This document shows positions 1 through 8,925 of a DNA stretch of 64,000 nucleotides, piece by piece (the stretch's first letter is position 1; each line of letters starts with the position of its first letter). The translations under genes were made by a program, and so were the position numbers. Origin of the DNA: Paenibacillus nasutitermitis (lineage in GTDB: Bacteria; Bacillota; Bacilli; Paenibacillales; Paenibacillaceae); assembly GCF_014641075.1 (NCBI RefSeq), contig NZ_BMHP01000002.1, positions 868,001 through 932,000 of the forward strand. The letters run 5' to 3'. The notes beneath the pieces are model-generated. The model had not been told where the DNA came from and did no database searches. It saw nothing but the letters and a program-made list of their open reading frames with translations.

Positions 1-759
1 CGTGTTGAAAGGCTCGCGAACCTGATTGACATGACGGATCAGGTCGGCATGAGCCACACCGTAGCCGATACGCAGCGAAGCCAGTCCATAGATTTTGGAA
101 AACGTACGCAGTACGATAATGTTCTGGTGTTCGCGAAGCAGCGCCAGACTGTTTGGATAGTCGGCATCTGTCACATATTCGTAATACGCTTCATCCAGCG
201 CGATAATGATATTCTTCGGCACCTGTCTGACGAAATCGGCCAGTTCGTCTTCGCGGACAATCGTTCCGGTAGGATTGTTGGGATTGCAAATCCAGATGAT
301 TTTGGTCCGGTCCGTAATCTTCGCCAACATCGCCGGAAGGTCGTGCGTACCGTTCTTCAGGGGCACCTCCACTGTAGCCGCGCCCTCGATAACCACATTA
401 TGCTTATATTGCGAGAAGGTCTCGTCTGCCATGATCGTTTCGTCTCCGGGAGACAGGTATGCCCGCGCAAGCATCAGAATCACTTCATCAGATCCGGCGC
501 CAAAAATGATTTGATTGCGTTCCACCTGCAAATAATCGGCGACAAGACCGGTTAACGTGGTACTGAAGCTGTCCGGATAAATCGAGATGTTCGCAAGTTC
601 GTCCTGAATGGCTGCTTTGGCACGATCCGAAGAGCCGAAAGGATTCTCGTTGGAAGCCAGCTTAATGACTTCTGTAAGCCCAAGCTCGCGTTTTACTTCT
701 TCAATCGGTTTGCCCGGCTGATACACAGGCAGATTCACTATACTTTGTTTAGGCTGCAC
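1..759 (-). CDS. hisC: Histidinol-phosphate aminotransferase (3' part cut by window edge)
   Basis: PLP-dependent class I/II aminotransferase that converts imidazole-acetol phosphate plus glutamate to histidinol phosphate; in Bacillus relatives it also acts in Tyr/Phe synthesis. The 253 codons present begin with a GTG at 759, preceded by an AGAGGTG ribosome-binding site. They read VQPKQSIVNLPVYQPGKP and include the N-terminal SNENPFGSS, the CNPNNPTG loop, LDEAYYEY and the FSKIYGLASLR segment that carries the PLP lysine. The C-terminal part lies outside the window. It follows trpA, as in B. subtilis, but a strong terminator separates the two, so it is probably transcribed on its own. The HisC family assignment is firm. 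Confidence 0.93.
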   Translation of the reverse strand, partial: MQPKQSIVNLPVYQPGKPIEEVKRELGLTEVIKLASNENPFGSSDRAKAAIQDELANISIYPDSFSTTLTGLVADYLQVERNQIIFGAGSDEVILMLARAYLSPGDETIMADETFSQYKHNVVIEGAATVEVPLKNGTHDLPAMLAKITDRTKIIWICNPNNPTGTIVREDELADFVRQVPKNIIIALDEAYYEYVTDADYPNSLALLREHQNIIVLRTFSKIYGLASLRIGYGVAHADLIRHVNQVREPFNT

Positions 760-922
760 CTATCGTCACCTCTTTGAATTTTAGCTGATGTTATTCAAGA
801 TTCATTGTCTCATAAGTTGCTTTTATTTTAAAGGAAAAGATGCGACAGCTGCTTTCGTCCTCAGCTTCGATACACTGGCCTGCAACAAGCAAGTCTGTCT
901 GTAAAACCGTCCGGTCCGGGCG

Positions 923-951
923 AAAAAAAAACCGCATCAGGCTGATGCGGC
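923..951 (-). terminator. Rho-independent terminator after trpA
   Basis: A 9-bp perfect stem (CCGCATCAG/CTGATGCGG, 932-950) is followed on the minus strand by a run of eight or more T. It lies 30 bp after the trpA stop and ends the trp operon before hisC. Confidence 0.85.
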
Positions 952-981
952 GGTCTGCGGGATTTGCTTCATTTATCGTTC

Positions 982-1800
982 TTAACCTTTAAGCGCTGAG
1001 ACAAAAGCACGAATCTGCTCAAGGCCCTCCGCTTTGGTCTGCGGTTCGTGAAGGAGAGGCAGCACCTCTTCGATTTTGCGGACGATCGCGCTGCCGACAA
1101 TGACGCCGTCAGCCTGCTTTTCAAAACGCTGCACCTGTTCCCGGCTGGAAATTCCAAATCCGACCGCGATTGGCACGCTCGAATTATTGCGGACCGTTGC
1201 CAGAAATTCGTTGATGCCCTGGTGGAAATCCGCCCGGACTCCTGTGACGCCAAGTGACGATACGCAGTAGACAAAACCGCGCGCTTTGCTGGCAATCCTC
1301 GCGACCCGGTCATCCGAAGTAGGCGCCACCAGAGGAATGAGATGGATATTGGCCTGCTCCGCCATCGTCCTGACCTCCCCGTCCTCCTCAATCGGCAGAT
1401 CGGGAATGATCAGGCCGCTGATGCCTTTATCAGATATAAGACGGAAGAACGATTCCAGTCCCAGCTGCAGGATCGGATTAAAGTAAGAGAACAGAATAAA
1501 AGGAATTTGAACGCCGGCTTCGCGTGCGGTTTCGGCCACCTGCACGACCTTGGCGAGTGTAACCTTTCCGTTTTTCAGGGCACGCTCCGAAGCGCGCTGA
1601 ATAACCGGTCCATCAGCCAGGGGGTCGGAATACGGCACTCCAAGCTCGATCATATCCGCGCCTGCCTGCTCCAGTGTCTGAATAATTTCAACGGAGGTCC
1701 CAAGATCCGGGTCCCCGATTGTCAGAAAAGGAATCAGAGCTGTTTTCCCCTGATTGCGCAGCGTCTCGAAGGCAATGTCAATACGATTGGTGCTGTTCAA
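982..1800 (-). CDS. trpA: Tryptophan synthase alpha chain
   Basis: Cleaves indole-3-glycerol phosphate to indole and glyceraldehyde-3-phosphate; the indole is channelled to TrpB in the alpha2-beta2 complex. The 272-aa protein has the usual family length. It carries the FLTIGDPD motif near residue 24, the [14 protein letters not shown] signature around residues 52-65 (catalytic Glu and Asp), and the phosphate-binding GFGISS near residue 214. Its ATG overlaps the trpB stop by 4 bp, so translation is coupled. It is the last gene of trpEDCFBA. Confidence 0.97.
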   Translation of the reverse strand: MNSTNRIDIAFETLRNQGKTALIPFLTIGDPDLGTSVEIIQTLEQAGADMIELGVPYSDPLADGPVIQRASERALKNGKVTLAKVVQVAETAREAGVQIPFILFSYFNPILQLGLESFFRLISDKGISGLIIPDLPIEEDGEVRTMAEQANIHLIPLVAPTSDDRVARIASKARGFVYCVSSLGVTGVRADFHQGINEFLATVRNNSSVPIAVGFGISSREQVQRFEKQADGVIVGSAIVRKIEEVLPLLHEPQTKAEGLEQIRAFVSALKG

Positions 1801-2993
1801 GCCAGCTCACCTCCCAAATATCCCATTATAGCCTGTACGTCCTTGTCGCCACGGCCGGAGAGGCTCACGACAATAATTTGGTCAGGGCTGAGCGTAGGTG
1901 CAAGCTTCATAACTTCCGCGATGGCATGGGCCGACTCGAGCGCCGGTATAATGCCTTCCGTGCGGCATAGCAGCTGCAGGGCCTCCAGCGCTTCAGCATC
2001 CGTGATCGGAACATACTGGGCGCGCTGCGTATCCTTCAGATGTGCATGCTCGGGTCCGATACCGGGATAATCCAGCCCTGCCGAGATGGAATGGGCCGGC
2101 TGCACCTGCCCATATTCATCCTGAAGCACATAGCTGAGCGACCCCTGGAACACGCCATGCCGTCCTTTGGTCATCGTAGCTGCATGCTCGTCCGTATCCA
2201 CGCCTTTTCCTGCCGCTTCCACTCCGATCAGCTTAACCGATTCGTCGCCGATAAACGGGTAGAACATACCGATTGCATTGCTGCCTCCACCAACTGCAGC
2301 GACGATGTAATCAGGCAATCTTCCCGCTTCCTTCTGAATCTGTTCCCTGGACTCGTCGCCGATAATCCGCTGAAAGTCGCGAACGATCATGGGGTATGGA
2401 TGAGGACCGGTGACGGATCCGAGAATATAATAGGTGTCATCAACATGGCTGACCCAATAGCGTAATGTCTCGTTGCAGGCATCCTTGAGCGTTCGCGTGC
2501 CGGACATGACCGGAACGACCTCTGCGCCGAGCAGCTTCATCCGGAATACGTTCAGCTCCTGCCGCTTGGTATCCTCTTCCCCCATGAATACTTTGCATTC
2601 CAGCCCCAGCAAAGCGGCTACCGTCGCCGATGCGACGCCATGCTGGCCCGCGCCGGTCTCGGCGATAATCTTGGTCTTGCCCATCCGTTTGGCAAGCACG
2701 CCTTGTCCGATGGTGTTATTGATCTTGTGTGCGCCGGTATGGTTCAAATCCTCGCGCTTCAAATAAATCCGGGCTCCGCCAAGATGTTTGGTCAGCCGCT
2801 CCGCATAGAACAACGACGTCGGACGGCCGGAATATTTGTTTAGCAAATCATTGATTTCAGCGATAAACTCCGGATCCTTGGCGTAATGTTTATAGGCTTC
2901 TTCCAATTCCAGAAGCGCGTTCATCAGTGTTTCCGGCACATACCGTCCTCCGAATTGGCCGAAACGCCCTTTTTCATCCGGGACCTGGTTCAT
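1797..2993 (-). CDS. trpB: Tryptophan synthase beta chain
   Basis: PLP enzyme that condenses indole with L-serine to give tryptophan. The 398-aa length is typical of TrpB1. The PLP lysine sits in [10 protein letters not shown] (about residue 90), followed by AETGAGQHG (about 112-120) and the phosphate-binding GGGSNAIG (about 236). The N-terminal [11 protein letters not shown] is also diagnostic. It overlaps trpF upstream and trpA downstream by 4 bp each, the ATGA arrangement of coupled translation. Confidence 0.97.
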   Translation of the reverse strand: MNQVPDEKGRFGQFGGRYVPETLMNALLELEEAYKHYAKDPEFIAEINDLLNKYSGRPTSLFYAERLTKHLGGARIYLKREDLNHTGAHKINNTIGQGVLAKRMGKTKIIAETGAGQHGVASATVAALLGLECKVFMGEEDTKRQELNVFRMKLLGAEVVPVMSGTRTLKDACNETLRYWVSHVDDTYYILGSVTGPHPYPMIVRDFQRIIGDESREQIQKEAGRLPDYIVAAVGGGSNAIGMFYPFIGDESVKLIGVEAAGKGVDTDEHAATMTKGRHGVFQGSLSYVLQDEYGQVQPAHSISAGLDYPGIGPEHAHLKDTQRAQYVPITDAEALEALQLLCRTEGIIPALESAHAIAEVMKLAPTLSPDQIIVVSLSGRGDKDVQAIMGYLGGELA

Positions 2994-3709
2994 ATTCCCT
3001 TCACCCTTTCCACAAAAAGCCTGATTTTCTCTATATCTTTCAATCCGTCCGTCTCCACTCCGCTTGAGACGTCCACGCCATCCGGCGAGTAAATCCCAAG
3101 CAGCTGCCCAACATTATCGGGATACAGTCCTCCTGCCACGTACAGAGGCACGCCGATCTCACGAGCCGCAGTGCGATAGCCGTCTATGACATGCCAGGCA
3201 AAGGAACGGCCCGTCCCGCCGCCCGCCGTATCGATCAGAATCGCGTCTACCGCGCCGCGGTAAGCCGCAAGACGGCCCGGTCCGTCGGCATGCCCGCCTT
3301 CTTCGCCAGCTTCGCCCGTCCGCTGCTGCTTATCCTCGAGAACACCAAGCACCTTCCATACGTCAACGCCCAGCTCCGCCTTGACAGCAGCGCAAAACTC
3401 CGGAGTCTCGTTGCCGTGCAGCTGTACCACATCAAGGGGTGCAATGGCGAGAGTCTCGCGGAGGGACTCCAGGTCCGCGTCAACAAACACACCTACTGTT
3501 CTTGGCGCTTTGCCGGCTGGCGTGTGCAGCCCCCGGACCTGCTCCAATAAATCGGCAGCCAGCTCCGGTTCAACCTGCCGCCGGCTGGCGGCAAATACGA
3601 AGCCGATTTCATCCACAGGCAAACCATCCATGAGACGAATGGTTCCGGCATCGCGCAAGCCGCAAATTTTCACCCGGGTACCGCCTGTCTGCCCTGTTTT
3701 CCCGCTCAT
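2990..3709 (-). CDS. trpF: Phosphoribosylanthranilate isomerase
   Basis: Amadori isomerase of tryptophan synthesis, with a TIM-barrel fold. VKICGLR near residue 13 holds the catalytic Cys; [30 protein letters not shown] and the C-terminal DVSSGVE motifs are all present. The protein has 239 aa, longer than the roughly 200-215 usual for the family. The extra length is a 12-residue N-terminal tail and a polar Gly/Glu-rich insertion around residues 125-150, between the KVLGV and ILIDT strands. It overlaps trpC by 1 bp and trpB by 4 bp. Confidence 0.95.
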   Translation of the reverse strand: MSGKTGQTGGTRVKICGLRDAGTIRLMDGLPVDEIGFVFAASRRQVEPELAADLLEQVRGLHTPAGKAPRTVGVFVDADLESLRETLAIAPLDVVQLHGNETPEFCAAVKAELGVDVWKVLGVLEDKQQRTGEAGEEGGHADGPGRLAAYRGAVDAILIDTAGGGTGRSFAWHVIDGYRTAAREIGVPLYVAGGLYPDNVGQLLGIYSPDGVDVSSGVETDGLKDIEKIRLFVERVKGI

Positions 3710-4503
3710 TAATTACTCACCGGTCCCATGAGCTGCTCAACGGCTTGACCCACATCGGGCTGCCGCATGAAATATTCGCCTACCAGAACGCCTCTGGCTC
3801 CTACCGATTGCAGGTACGCAATATCCTGCGGCGATGAAATCGCGCTTTCGCTTATAACCGTCACGCCAGGCGGAACCAGATCAATAAGATGCTCAGTTGT
3901 TTTCAAATCCGTCGCGAAGGTTTGCAAATTGCGGTTGTTTATACCAACCAAGGTCGCCTTGCCCAGACCAAGAACCGACTCCATCTCTTCCCGGTCATGT
4001 ACTTCAAACAGAACATCAAGGCCAATCGACTTGGCCAGATCATGCAGCTCGGACAACAAAGTAGGACGCAGAATAGCGGCTATCAGCAATATGGCATCCG
4101 CTCCAATTGCGCGGGTCTCATAGACCTGACGATAATCAACGATGAAGTCCTTGCGCAGCAGAGGCAGCTTCACAGCGGCTCTGACGTCGGTCAGAAACTC
4201 ATTGCGGCCTTGAAAATAATCGGCATCCGTCAGGACGGAAATACAGTCGGCACCTGCTTTTTCGTAAGTAAGCGCCAAATCAACGGGATGAAAATCAGGC
4301 CGGATAACCCCTTTGGAGGGAGAAGCCTTCTTCACTTCCGCGATCAATCCTACGGGGCGATGGGTACGGCGTGCCAGCGTTTTCTCGAACCCTTTGCAGG
4401 GAGGAAGCTCGGCAATCATGCGTTCATATTCATTTATTGAAAAATGTTCAGCCAAATCATCGACTTCTTTACGTTTGGAAGCTACGATTTTATCCAGAAA
4501 CAT
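3709..4503 (-). CDS. trpC: Indole-3-glycerol-phosphate synthase
   Basis: Closes the indole ring from carboxyphenylaminodeoxyribulose phosphate. The 264-aa protein contains AEVKKASPSKG (catalytic Lys), LLRKDFIVD, LFEVHD, GINNRNL and SESAI, all hallmarks of TrpC. I chose the ATG at 4503, which has GGGAGAG 7 nt upstream; a TTG two codons earlier would have the Shine-Dalgarno too close. The start lies inside the end of trpD. Confidence 0.96.
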   Translation of the reverse strand: MFLDKIVASKRKEVDDLAEHFSINEYERMIAELPPCKGFEKTLARRTHRPVGLIAEVKKASPSKGVIRPDFHPVDLALTYEKAGADCISVLTDADYFQGRNEFLTDVRAAVKLPLLRKDFIVDYRQVYETRAIGADAILLIAAILRPTLLSELHDLAKSIGLDVLFEVHDREEMESVLGLGKATLVGINNRNLQTFATDLKTTEHLIDLVPPGVTVISESAISSPQDIAYLQSVGARGVLVGEYFMRQPDVGQAVEQLMGPVSN

Positions 4504-5539
4504 AAGCAAGCTCTCCCGTCATTTCAATTAATTGCTGCAGCTTGGCCGCCGCCTTTCCGGAATCAATGATCGCCGCTGCCGCCGCTACTCCTAACGGCAG
4601 CGATTCAGCAGCGCCGCCCATAAACATGCAAGCACCGGCATTGGCAAGGACAATATCGCGGTAAGCGCCTCGTTCCTCGCCTTTAAAGATCCGCCGGATG
4701 ATAGATGCGTTCACATCCGCATCTCCGCCGACGATCTCGCTCAACTCATGCCGTGGAAGTCCAAGCTCCTCGGGGGTAATTTCATACGTATGGACGACTC
4801 CATCAGCAAGCTCGGAAACTTGGGTTGCCGAGGATACGCTGATTTCATCCAGCCCGTCGAGACTGCTGACAACCATCGCCCGCTTGACTCCCAGCTCCCC
4901 GAGCACCTGCGCGACGGTCGGCGTGCGCGCGATATCATAGAGTCCCAACAGTTGGCGGTCCGCTCCAGCCGGGTTGGTCAGCGGTCCCAGCATATTGAAT
5001 ATGGTGCGGAATCCAATTTCCCTGCGCGTTGCCGCTGCATGTTTCATTGAAGGATGATATAACTGGGCGAACATGAAGCATATGCCAATCTCATCCAGAC
5101 ATTTAGCCGCCTGGTCAGCCGTCAAATTAATCTGTACGCCGAGCGCCTCCAGAACATCCGCACTGCCTGCTTTCCCCGACATCGCCCGGTTGCCGTGTTT
5201 GGCAACCCGTACACCAGCCGCCGATGCGATCATCGCCGAAGCTGTGGATATATTGAATTTATGAATGCCGGAGCCGCCGGTCCCGCAGGTATCCAGCAGC
5301 CCTTCCTGAACGGTTTGCACCCGGTTGGAGTGGGAGCGCAACACCTCGGCGAAGCCGGTAATTTCCTCCTTGGTCTCGCCTTTCATACGCAGAGCTGTAA
5401 CGACTGCGCCGATCTGCGAATCCGTGGCCTCGCCGTTCATAATAATGCTCATAACCGATCTTGCGTCTTCACGGGACAAATCATTGCCGGCAATGATCGC
5501 TGCCAGCGCACGCTGAATGGATATTATTTCGTTTCCCAC
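4490..5539 (-). CDS. trpD: Anthranilate phosphoribosyltransferase
   Basis: Transfers phosphoribose from PRPP to anthranilate. DTCGTGGSG (PRPP phosphate loop, about residue 84), KHGNRAMSGK, GFRTIFNMLGPLTNP and the two acidic metal sites are visible. The 349-aa product begins at a GTG with AAAGGGTGA just upstream. An ATG seven codons earlier at 5560 has no ribosome-binding site and would start inside trpE. There is no fused or separate trpG glutaminase in the operon, as in B. subtilis, where PabA serves both pathways. Confidence 0.95.
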   Translation of the reverse strand: MGNEIISIQRALAAIIAGNDLSREDARSVMSIIMNGEATDSQIGAVVTALRMKGETKEEITGFAEVLRSHSNRVQTVQEGLLDTCGTGGSGIHKFNISTASAMIASAAGVRVAKHGNRAMSGKAGSADVLEALGVQINLTADQAAKCLDEIGICFMFAQLYHPSMKHAAATRREIGFRTIFNMLGPLTNPAGADRQLLGLYDIARTPTVAQVLGELGVKRAMVVSSLDGLDEISVSSATQVSELADGVVHTYEITPEELGLPRHELSEIVGGDADVNASIIRRIFKGEERGAYRDIVLANAGACMFMGGAAESLPLGVAAAAAIIDSGKAAAKLQQLIEMTGELAYVSG

Positions 5540-5546
5540 GCTTCGC

Positions 5547-7097
5547 TCACCCTTTCGCATTGGCGTAATAATCCGTATTGATCATGTTCACGCCCCGCTC
5601 GGGAGCGGAAAACACCGCTTCGGCAGCGCGAACGGCTTTCAGCAGCGCTTTGGCCTTGTTAATGGTCTCCTGGTATTCATTTTCCGGAATGGAATCCCAT
5701 ACAATCCCTGCGCCAGCTTGCACATAAGCCTTGCCGTTCTTGAATATGAGCGTACGGATTGTAATGCAGGTGTTCAGGCTGCCGCCAAAACCGAGGTAAC
5801 CGATCGCACCGGCATAGGCGCCGCGAGCTTCATTCTCAAGCTCAGCGATAATCTCCATGGCGCGTAGCTTGGGAGCACCGGATACAGTGCCCGCAGGCAT
5901 GCAGGAAATGAACGCATCGAAGAAATCCTTATCCTCGCGCAATTTGCCTGACACGTTTGAAACAATATGCATGACATGGGAGTAACGTTCAATATCCATC
6001 AGTACATCGCAATGGACACTGCCGAATTGGGATACGCGTCCGATATCGTTGCGTCCGAGGTCCACAAGCATCATATGCTCCGCCCGTTCCTTCTCATCGG
6101 CAAGCAGCTCCACTTCCAGCTGCTGATCTTCTTCCTCTGTCCTGCCGCGCGGACGGGTACCGGCAATTGGTCTTGTCTCCACACGGTCGCCGTCCACCTT
6201 GACCAGCGCTTCCGGCGAGGTGCCGACGATCACTTCGTCATCCATTTTCAAATAATACATATAAGGTGAAGGATTCATATTCCGGAGCATTCTGTACACA
6301 TGAAGAGGTTCGACATCGGTTTCAATGCTGAACCGCTGGGATAGCACCACCTGAAACACGTCGCCGGAACGGATATATTCCTTCGCCTGCTCGACATTCG
6401 CGATGTATTGTTCCCGGGTCAGATTGGAGGCGACTTCGCCAAGATCCGGATCGGACGGAATAGTTCCTCCAGCCATCAGCTGCGTAGGCAGCGGCTGTTG
6501 AATGCGTTCAATTACCGACTCCATCTTGCCGAGCGTTTCCTCGTAGGCCTGCGCGATGACGGTATCCGTGGCCGCTTCCGGAATATGCACATTTCCGATA
6601 ACCTGGATCTGTTGCTTGAAATGATCAAACACAATGATCTGATCGCAAAACATAAACTGCATATCATTCATATTCATGTCATCGATCCGATGAGGGGGAA
6701 GCTTCTCGTAATATTGCAGCAAATCGTAACCGAAGAAGCCGATGGCGCCGCCTGTGAACGGGGGCAACTCCGCGATGGACGGGCTCCGGAACGAACGCAA
6801 ATGAGCTTTCAGCAGCTCGATCGGCTTATCGCGGAGGACCTGTTCCCTGCCCCCCTGCTCCACTACCATTTCCCCATTCTTCCCACGGACGATCATGAAA
6901 GGATCGGTTCCAATAAAGGAATAACGCGCCCACTTCACGCCTCCCTCCGCGCTTTCAAGCAGGAACGCCCTGCGCTCCTTGTAAAAATGCTGAAACAACC
7001 GGATTGGCGTCTCCGTATCCGCCATTACATTGCGTACGATGGGGATCAAGTTGTAGTTTCCTGCAAGCCGAATGACCTGCTGCAGCTCCTGATTCAT
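5547..7097 (-). CDS. trpE: Anthranilate synthase component I
   Basis: Makes anthranilate from chorismate with the glutaminase partner, which is not encoded here. The 516-aa protein has the LLES feedback motif (RAFLLESAEGG, about residue 46) and the NPSPYMYYL element, both of which bind inhibitory tryptophan. The chorismate-binding catalytic core follows, with GTSPEAL, PIAGTRPRG, DLGRNDIGRV, GTVSGAPKLRAME and GAIGYLGF. The ATG is preceded by AGAGGAGAG. It is the first gene of the trp operon, behind a promoter, a TRAP-type leader and a leader terminator. Confidence 0.96.
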   Translation of the reverse strand: MNQELQQVIRLAGNYNLIPIVRNVMADTETPIRLFQHFYKERRAFLLESAEGGVKWARYSFIGTDPFMIVRGKNGEMVVEQGGREQVLRDKPIELLKAHLRSFRSPSIAELPPFTGGAIGFFGYDLLQYYEKLPPHRIDDMNMNDMQFMFCDQIIVFDHFKQQIQVIGNVHIPEAATDTVIAQAYEETLGKMESVIERIQQPLPTQLMAGGTIPSDPDLGEVASNLTREQYIANVEQAKEYIRSGDVFQVVLSQRFSIETDVEPLHVYRMLRNMNPSPYMYYLKMDDEVIVGTSPEALVKVDGDRVETRPIAGTRPRGRTEEEDQQLEVELLADEKERAEHMMLVDLGRNDIGRVSQFGSVHCDVLMDIERYSHVMHIVSNVSGKLREDKDFFDAFISCMPAGTVSGAPKLRAMEIIAELENEARGAYAGAIGYLGFGGSLNTCITIRTLIFKNGKAYVQAGAGIVWDSIPENEYQETINKAKALLKAVRAAEAVFSAPERGVNMINTDYYANAKG

Positions 7098-7124
7098 GTC
7101 AATCTCTCCTCTTTAACGTAAAAT

Positions 7125-7150
7125 AAAAAAACTCCCGCCGTAGCAGGAGT
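7125..7150 (-). terminator. trp leader attenuator hairpin
   Basis: An 8-bp stem (ACTCCTGC/GCGGGAGT with one G-U pair, 7131-7150) followed by six T stands 28 bp before trpE, between promoter and first gene. That is the position of the attenuator in TRAP-controlled trp leaders. The 7 nt at 7248-7254 are complementary to its 5' arm and could form a competing antiterminator. Confidence 0.8.
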
Positions 7151-7276
7151 GTTCATGTCGGAAGATGGAACATGAGTGCTGGAACGCGAATCAGAAGGCC
7201 TTGTCTGCTCAAGGTCAGCCGCATCGGCATGACAAATGAACGACTCATCCTGCTTGAAATCGTGTCTGTACTTGAA

Positions 7277-7344
7277 CTACTCTCAGCTCTACTCATCTCA
7301 TCTGACAACATAAACGCTGCCATTGCTCAGCTCTGCTCTGTCTC
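7277..7344 (-). promoter_or_regulatory. TRAP-binding triplet array in trp leader RNA
   Basis: Read as RNA (minus strand), the leader has four GAG triplets at 7344-7326 spaced by 2-3 nt. After a 26-nt gap come four more GAG and one UAG at 7299-7277, spaced by exactly 2 nt. Regular GAG/UAG triplets 2-3 nt apart are the signature of the trp RNA-binding attenuation protein. The TRAP gene mtrB is in this window at 17569-17790. The array begins about 13 nt after the predicted transcription start. B. subtilis has eleven triplets in one run, whereas nine in two blocks are visible here. Confidence 0.85.
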
Positions 7345-7364
7345 TTGCATTATTGTATTTCATC

Positions 7365-7393
7365 ACTATACACCAGCCATTATGTACCGTCAA
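7365..7393 (-). promoter_or_regulatory. Sigma-A type promoter of trpEDCFBA
   Basis: On the minus strand, TTGACG (7388-7393) and TATAGT (7365-7370) are separated by exactly 17 bp. Transcription would begin near 7357, just before the TRAP triplets and after the aroH stop. Confidence 0.8.
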
Positions 7394-7447
7394 TATCGGT
7401 ACTTGACAATAGAGCGCTAATTCAGCAAAAAATCTGCTAGCTACCGC

Positions 7448-7816
7448 TTACGGCCTGGATAAGTCAGGGCGCAGAGCCTGCGCACCGCCGTAATAAACAT
7501 GCTCGATCTGCTGCTGGGTTTTGTCGGTGTTGACCAATACCATCAGCCTGATGCATTTCTCCAGGCTTCCTTTGACAGGCACTTCGAGCGCGCACATAAG
7601 CGGCACCAGCTCCCAACCGGCCATTTGGCGGATCGCGCTGGCCGGGAAGGTCGCATCCAGATCCTGTGTAACGGTAATGAACACATTGCAAATATCATGC
7701 GGATCAAGCCCATTGGCATTTACAATGCCGTTAAGCAGTTCCAGAGTTGCTTTTAAAATCGGTCCTTCTTCATTGGCATTTACCGTAATGGCACCGCGGA
7801 TTCCCCGTACACTCAT
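7448..7816 (-). CDS. aroH: Chorismate mutase, AroH class
   Basis: Monofunctional chorismate mutase of the trimeric AroH fold, converting chorismate to prephenate for Phe/Tyr. The 122-aa protein shows the family N-terminus VRGIRGAITV (an active-site Arg), the FITVTQDLDATFPA segment, and LEVPVKGSLEKCIRLMV with a second active-site Arg. B. subtilis AroH has nearly the same length (127 aa). It overlaps aroB by 4 bp and lies between aroB and trpE, as in the Bacillus supra-operon. Confidence 0.95.
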   Translation of the reverse strand: MSVRGIRGAITVNANEEGPILKATLELLNGIVNANGLDPHDICNVFITVTQDLDATFPASAIRQMAGWELVPLMCALEVPVKGSLEKCIRLMVLVNTDKTQQQIEHVYYGGAQALRPDLSRP

Positions 7817-8925
7817 GCTTGAACGGCCTCCTGTTTCAATTGTTCCACGATTTTTCTGACGAGCTCCGTGGATACGGATTTGTTGATTTCCACCTGCCCG
7901 ATTGCAGTTGGAACAATAAAGATCATCGTGCCCTCAAGAAATTTTTTGTCATGCATCATCGCTTCCATGATCCGGTCGGTATCCAAATGTTCCGGAAGAC
8001 GAACCGGAAGACCCACCCGCGACAGTACGCGTTTGGTGACCGTCAGCACCTCCTGCGGTGCTCCCAGCTCCACGGCCAGCCGCGCAGATCCTACCATTCC
8101 GATGGAAATGGCTTCCCCGTGAAGCAGCTCGTTATAACCGGCAACAGCTTCCAGCGCGTGGCCGATCGTATGCCCCAGGTTCAGAATCATCCGCAGGTCG
8201 TTCTCCCTCTCGTCCCGCGACACGACAGCCGCTTTGACAGTGCATCCTTTGTAGAGCGCGTAACCCAGCGCTTCCGGGTCAAGAGCAAGCAGGCGATCCC
8301 CATGGTCGTCGCACCACTGGACAAATTCCGAATCCCAGATCAATCCATGCTTGACGACTTCCGATAAACCGGCACTTACTTCACGCGCCGGTAAGGTTTG
8401 CAATGTATTTAAATCATAGAGAACAAGCTCGGGCTGATGAAAAGCGCCGATGATATTTTTTGCTTGCGGATGGTTGACCGCAACCTTGCCTCCGACACTG
8501 CTGTCGTGCGCAAGAATCGTAGTCGGTACCTGCACGAATTTGATGCCGCGCATATACGAAGCCGCCACAAAGCCTGCCAGATCCCCGACAACGCCGCCGC
8601 CCAGCGCAACGATCGTTGATTTCCGGTCAAGGCCGGCCTGCAGCGCTTTGGTCATCAGATCCTCAAAAACAGCCAGAGACTTCGACGTCTCGCCGGGAGG
8701 CACAACGGCGGATTCGGTCTGATATCCGCTTCTCTGGAGAACGTCCACGAGCTTGTCCAGATGGCGCACGGCCACATGCTCGTCCGTTACAATCAGCACC
8801 GGCGATTTCTTGCCGATCCCCTGCTTCTCAAACAGCTCCCCAGCCTGCTCCAGCAGCCCTTCCCCGATGAAGATCGGGTAGGAGCGCTCGCCCAGTTCAA
8901 CGCTCAATTCGCGCATCGCGTTCAT
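7813..8925 (-). CDS. aroB: 3-dehydroquinate synthase
   Basis: NAD- and metal-dependent enzyme that cyclises DAHP to 3-dehydroquinate, the second shikimate step. The 370-aa protein carries the NAD-binding VALGGGVVGDLAGF (about residue 106), QVPTTILAHDSSVGGKV, SEVVKHGLI and NLGHTIGHALE (Zn-binding His). Its start codon shares one base with the aroC stop (TAATG), and its end overlaps aroH by 4 bp, indicating one transcript. Confidence 0.97.
   Translation of the reverse strand: MNAMRELSVELGERSYPIFIGEGLLEQAGELFEKQGIGKKSPVLIVTDEHVAVRHLDKLVDVLQRSGYQTESAVVPPGETSKSLAVFEDLMTKALQAGLDRKSTIVALGGGVVGDLAGFVAASYMRGIKFVQVPTTILAHDSSVGGKVAVNHPQAKNIIGAFHQPELVLYDLNTLQTLPAREVSAGLSEVVKHGLIWDSEFVQWCDDHGDRLLALDPEALGYALYKGCTVKAAVVSRDERENDLRMILNLGHTIGHALEAVAGYNELLHGEAISIGMVGSARLAVELGAPQEVLTVTKRVLSRVGLPVRLPEHLDTDRIMEAMMHDKKFLEGTMIFIVPTAIGQVEINKSVSTELVRKIVEQLKQEAVQA

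Noticed and set aside
7151..7276. T-box riboswitch before trpE
   Set aside because: The conserved T-box AGGGTGGNACCGCG motif is absent; the GAG/UAG triplets and mtrB point to TRAP control.
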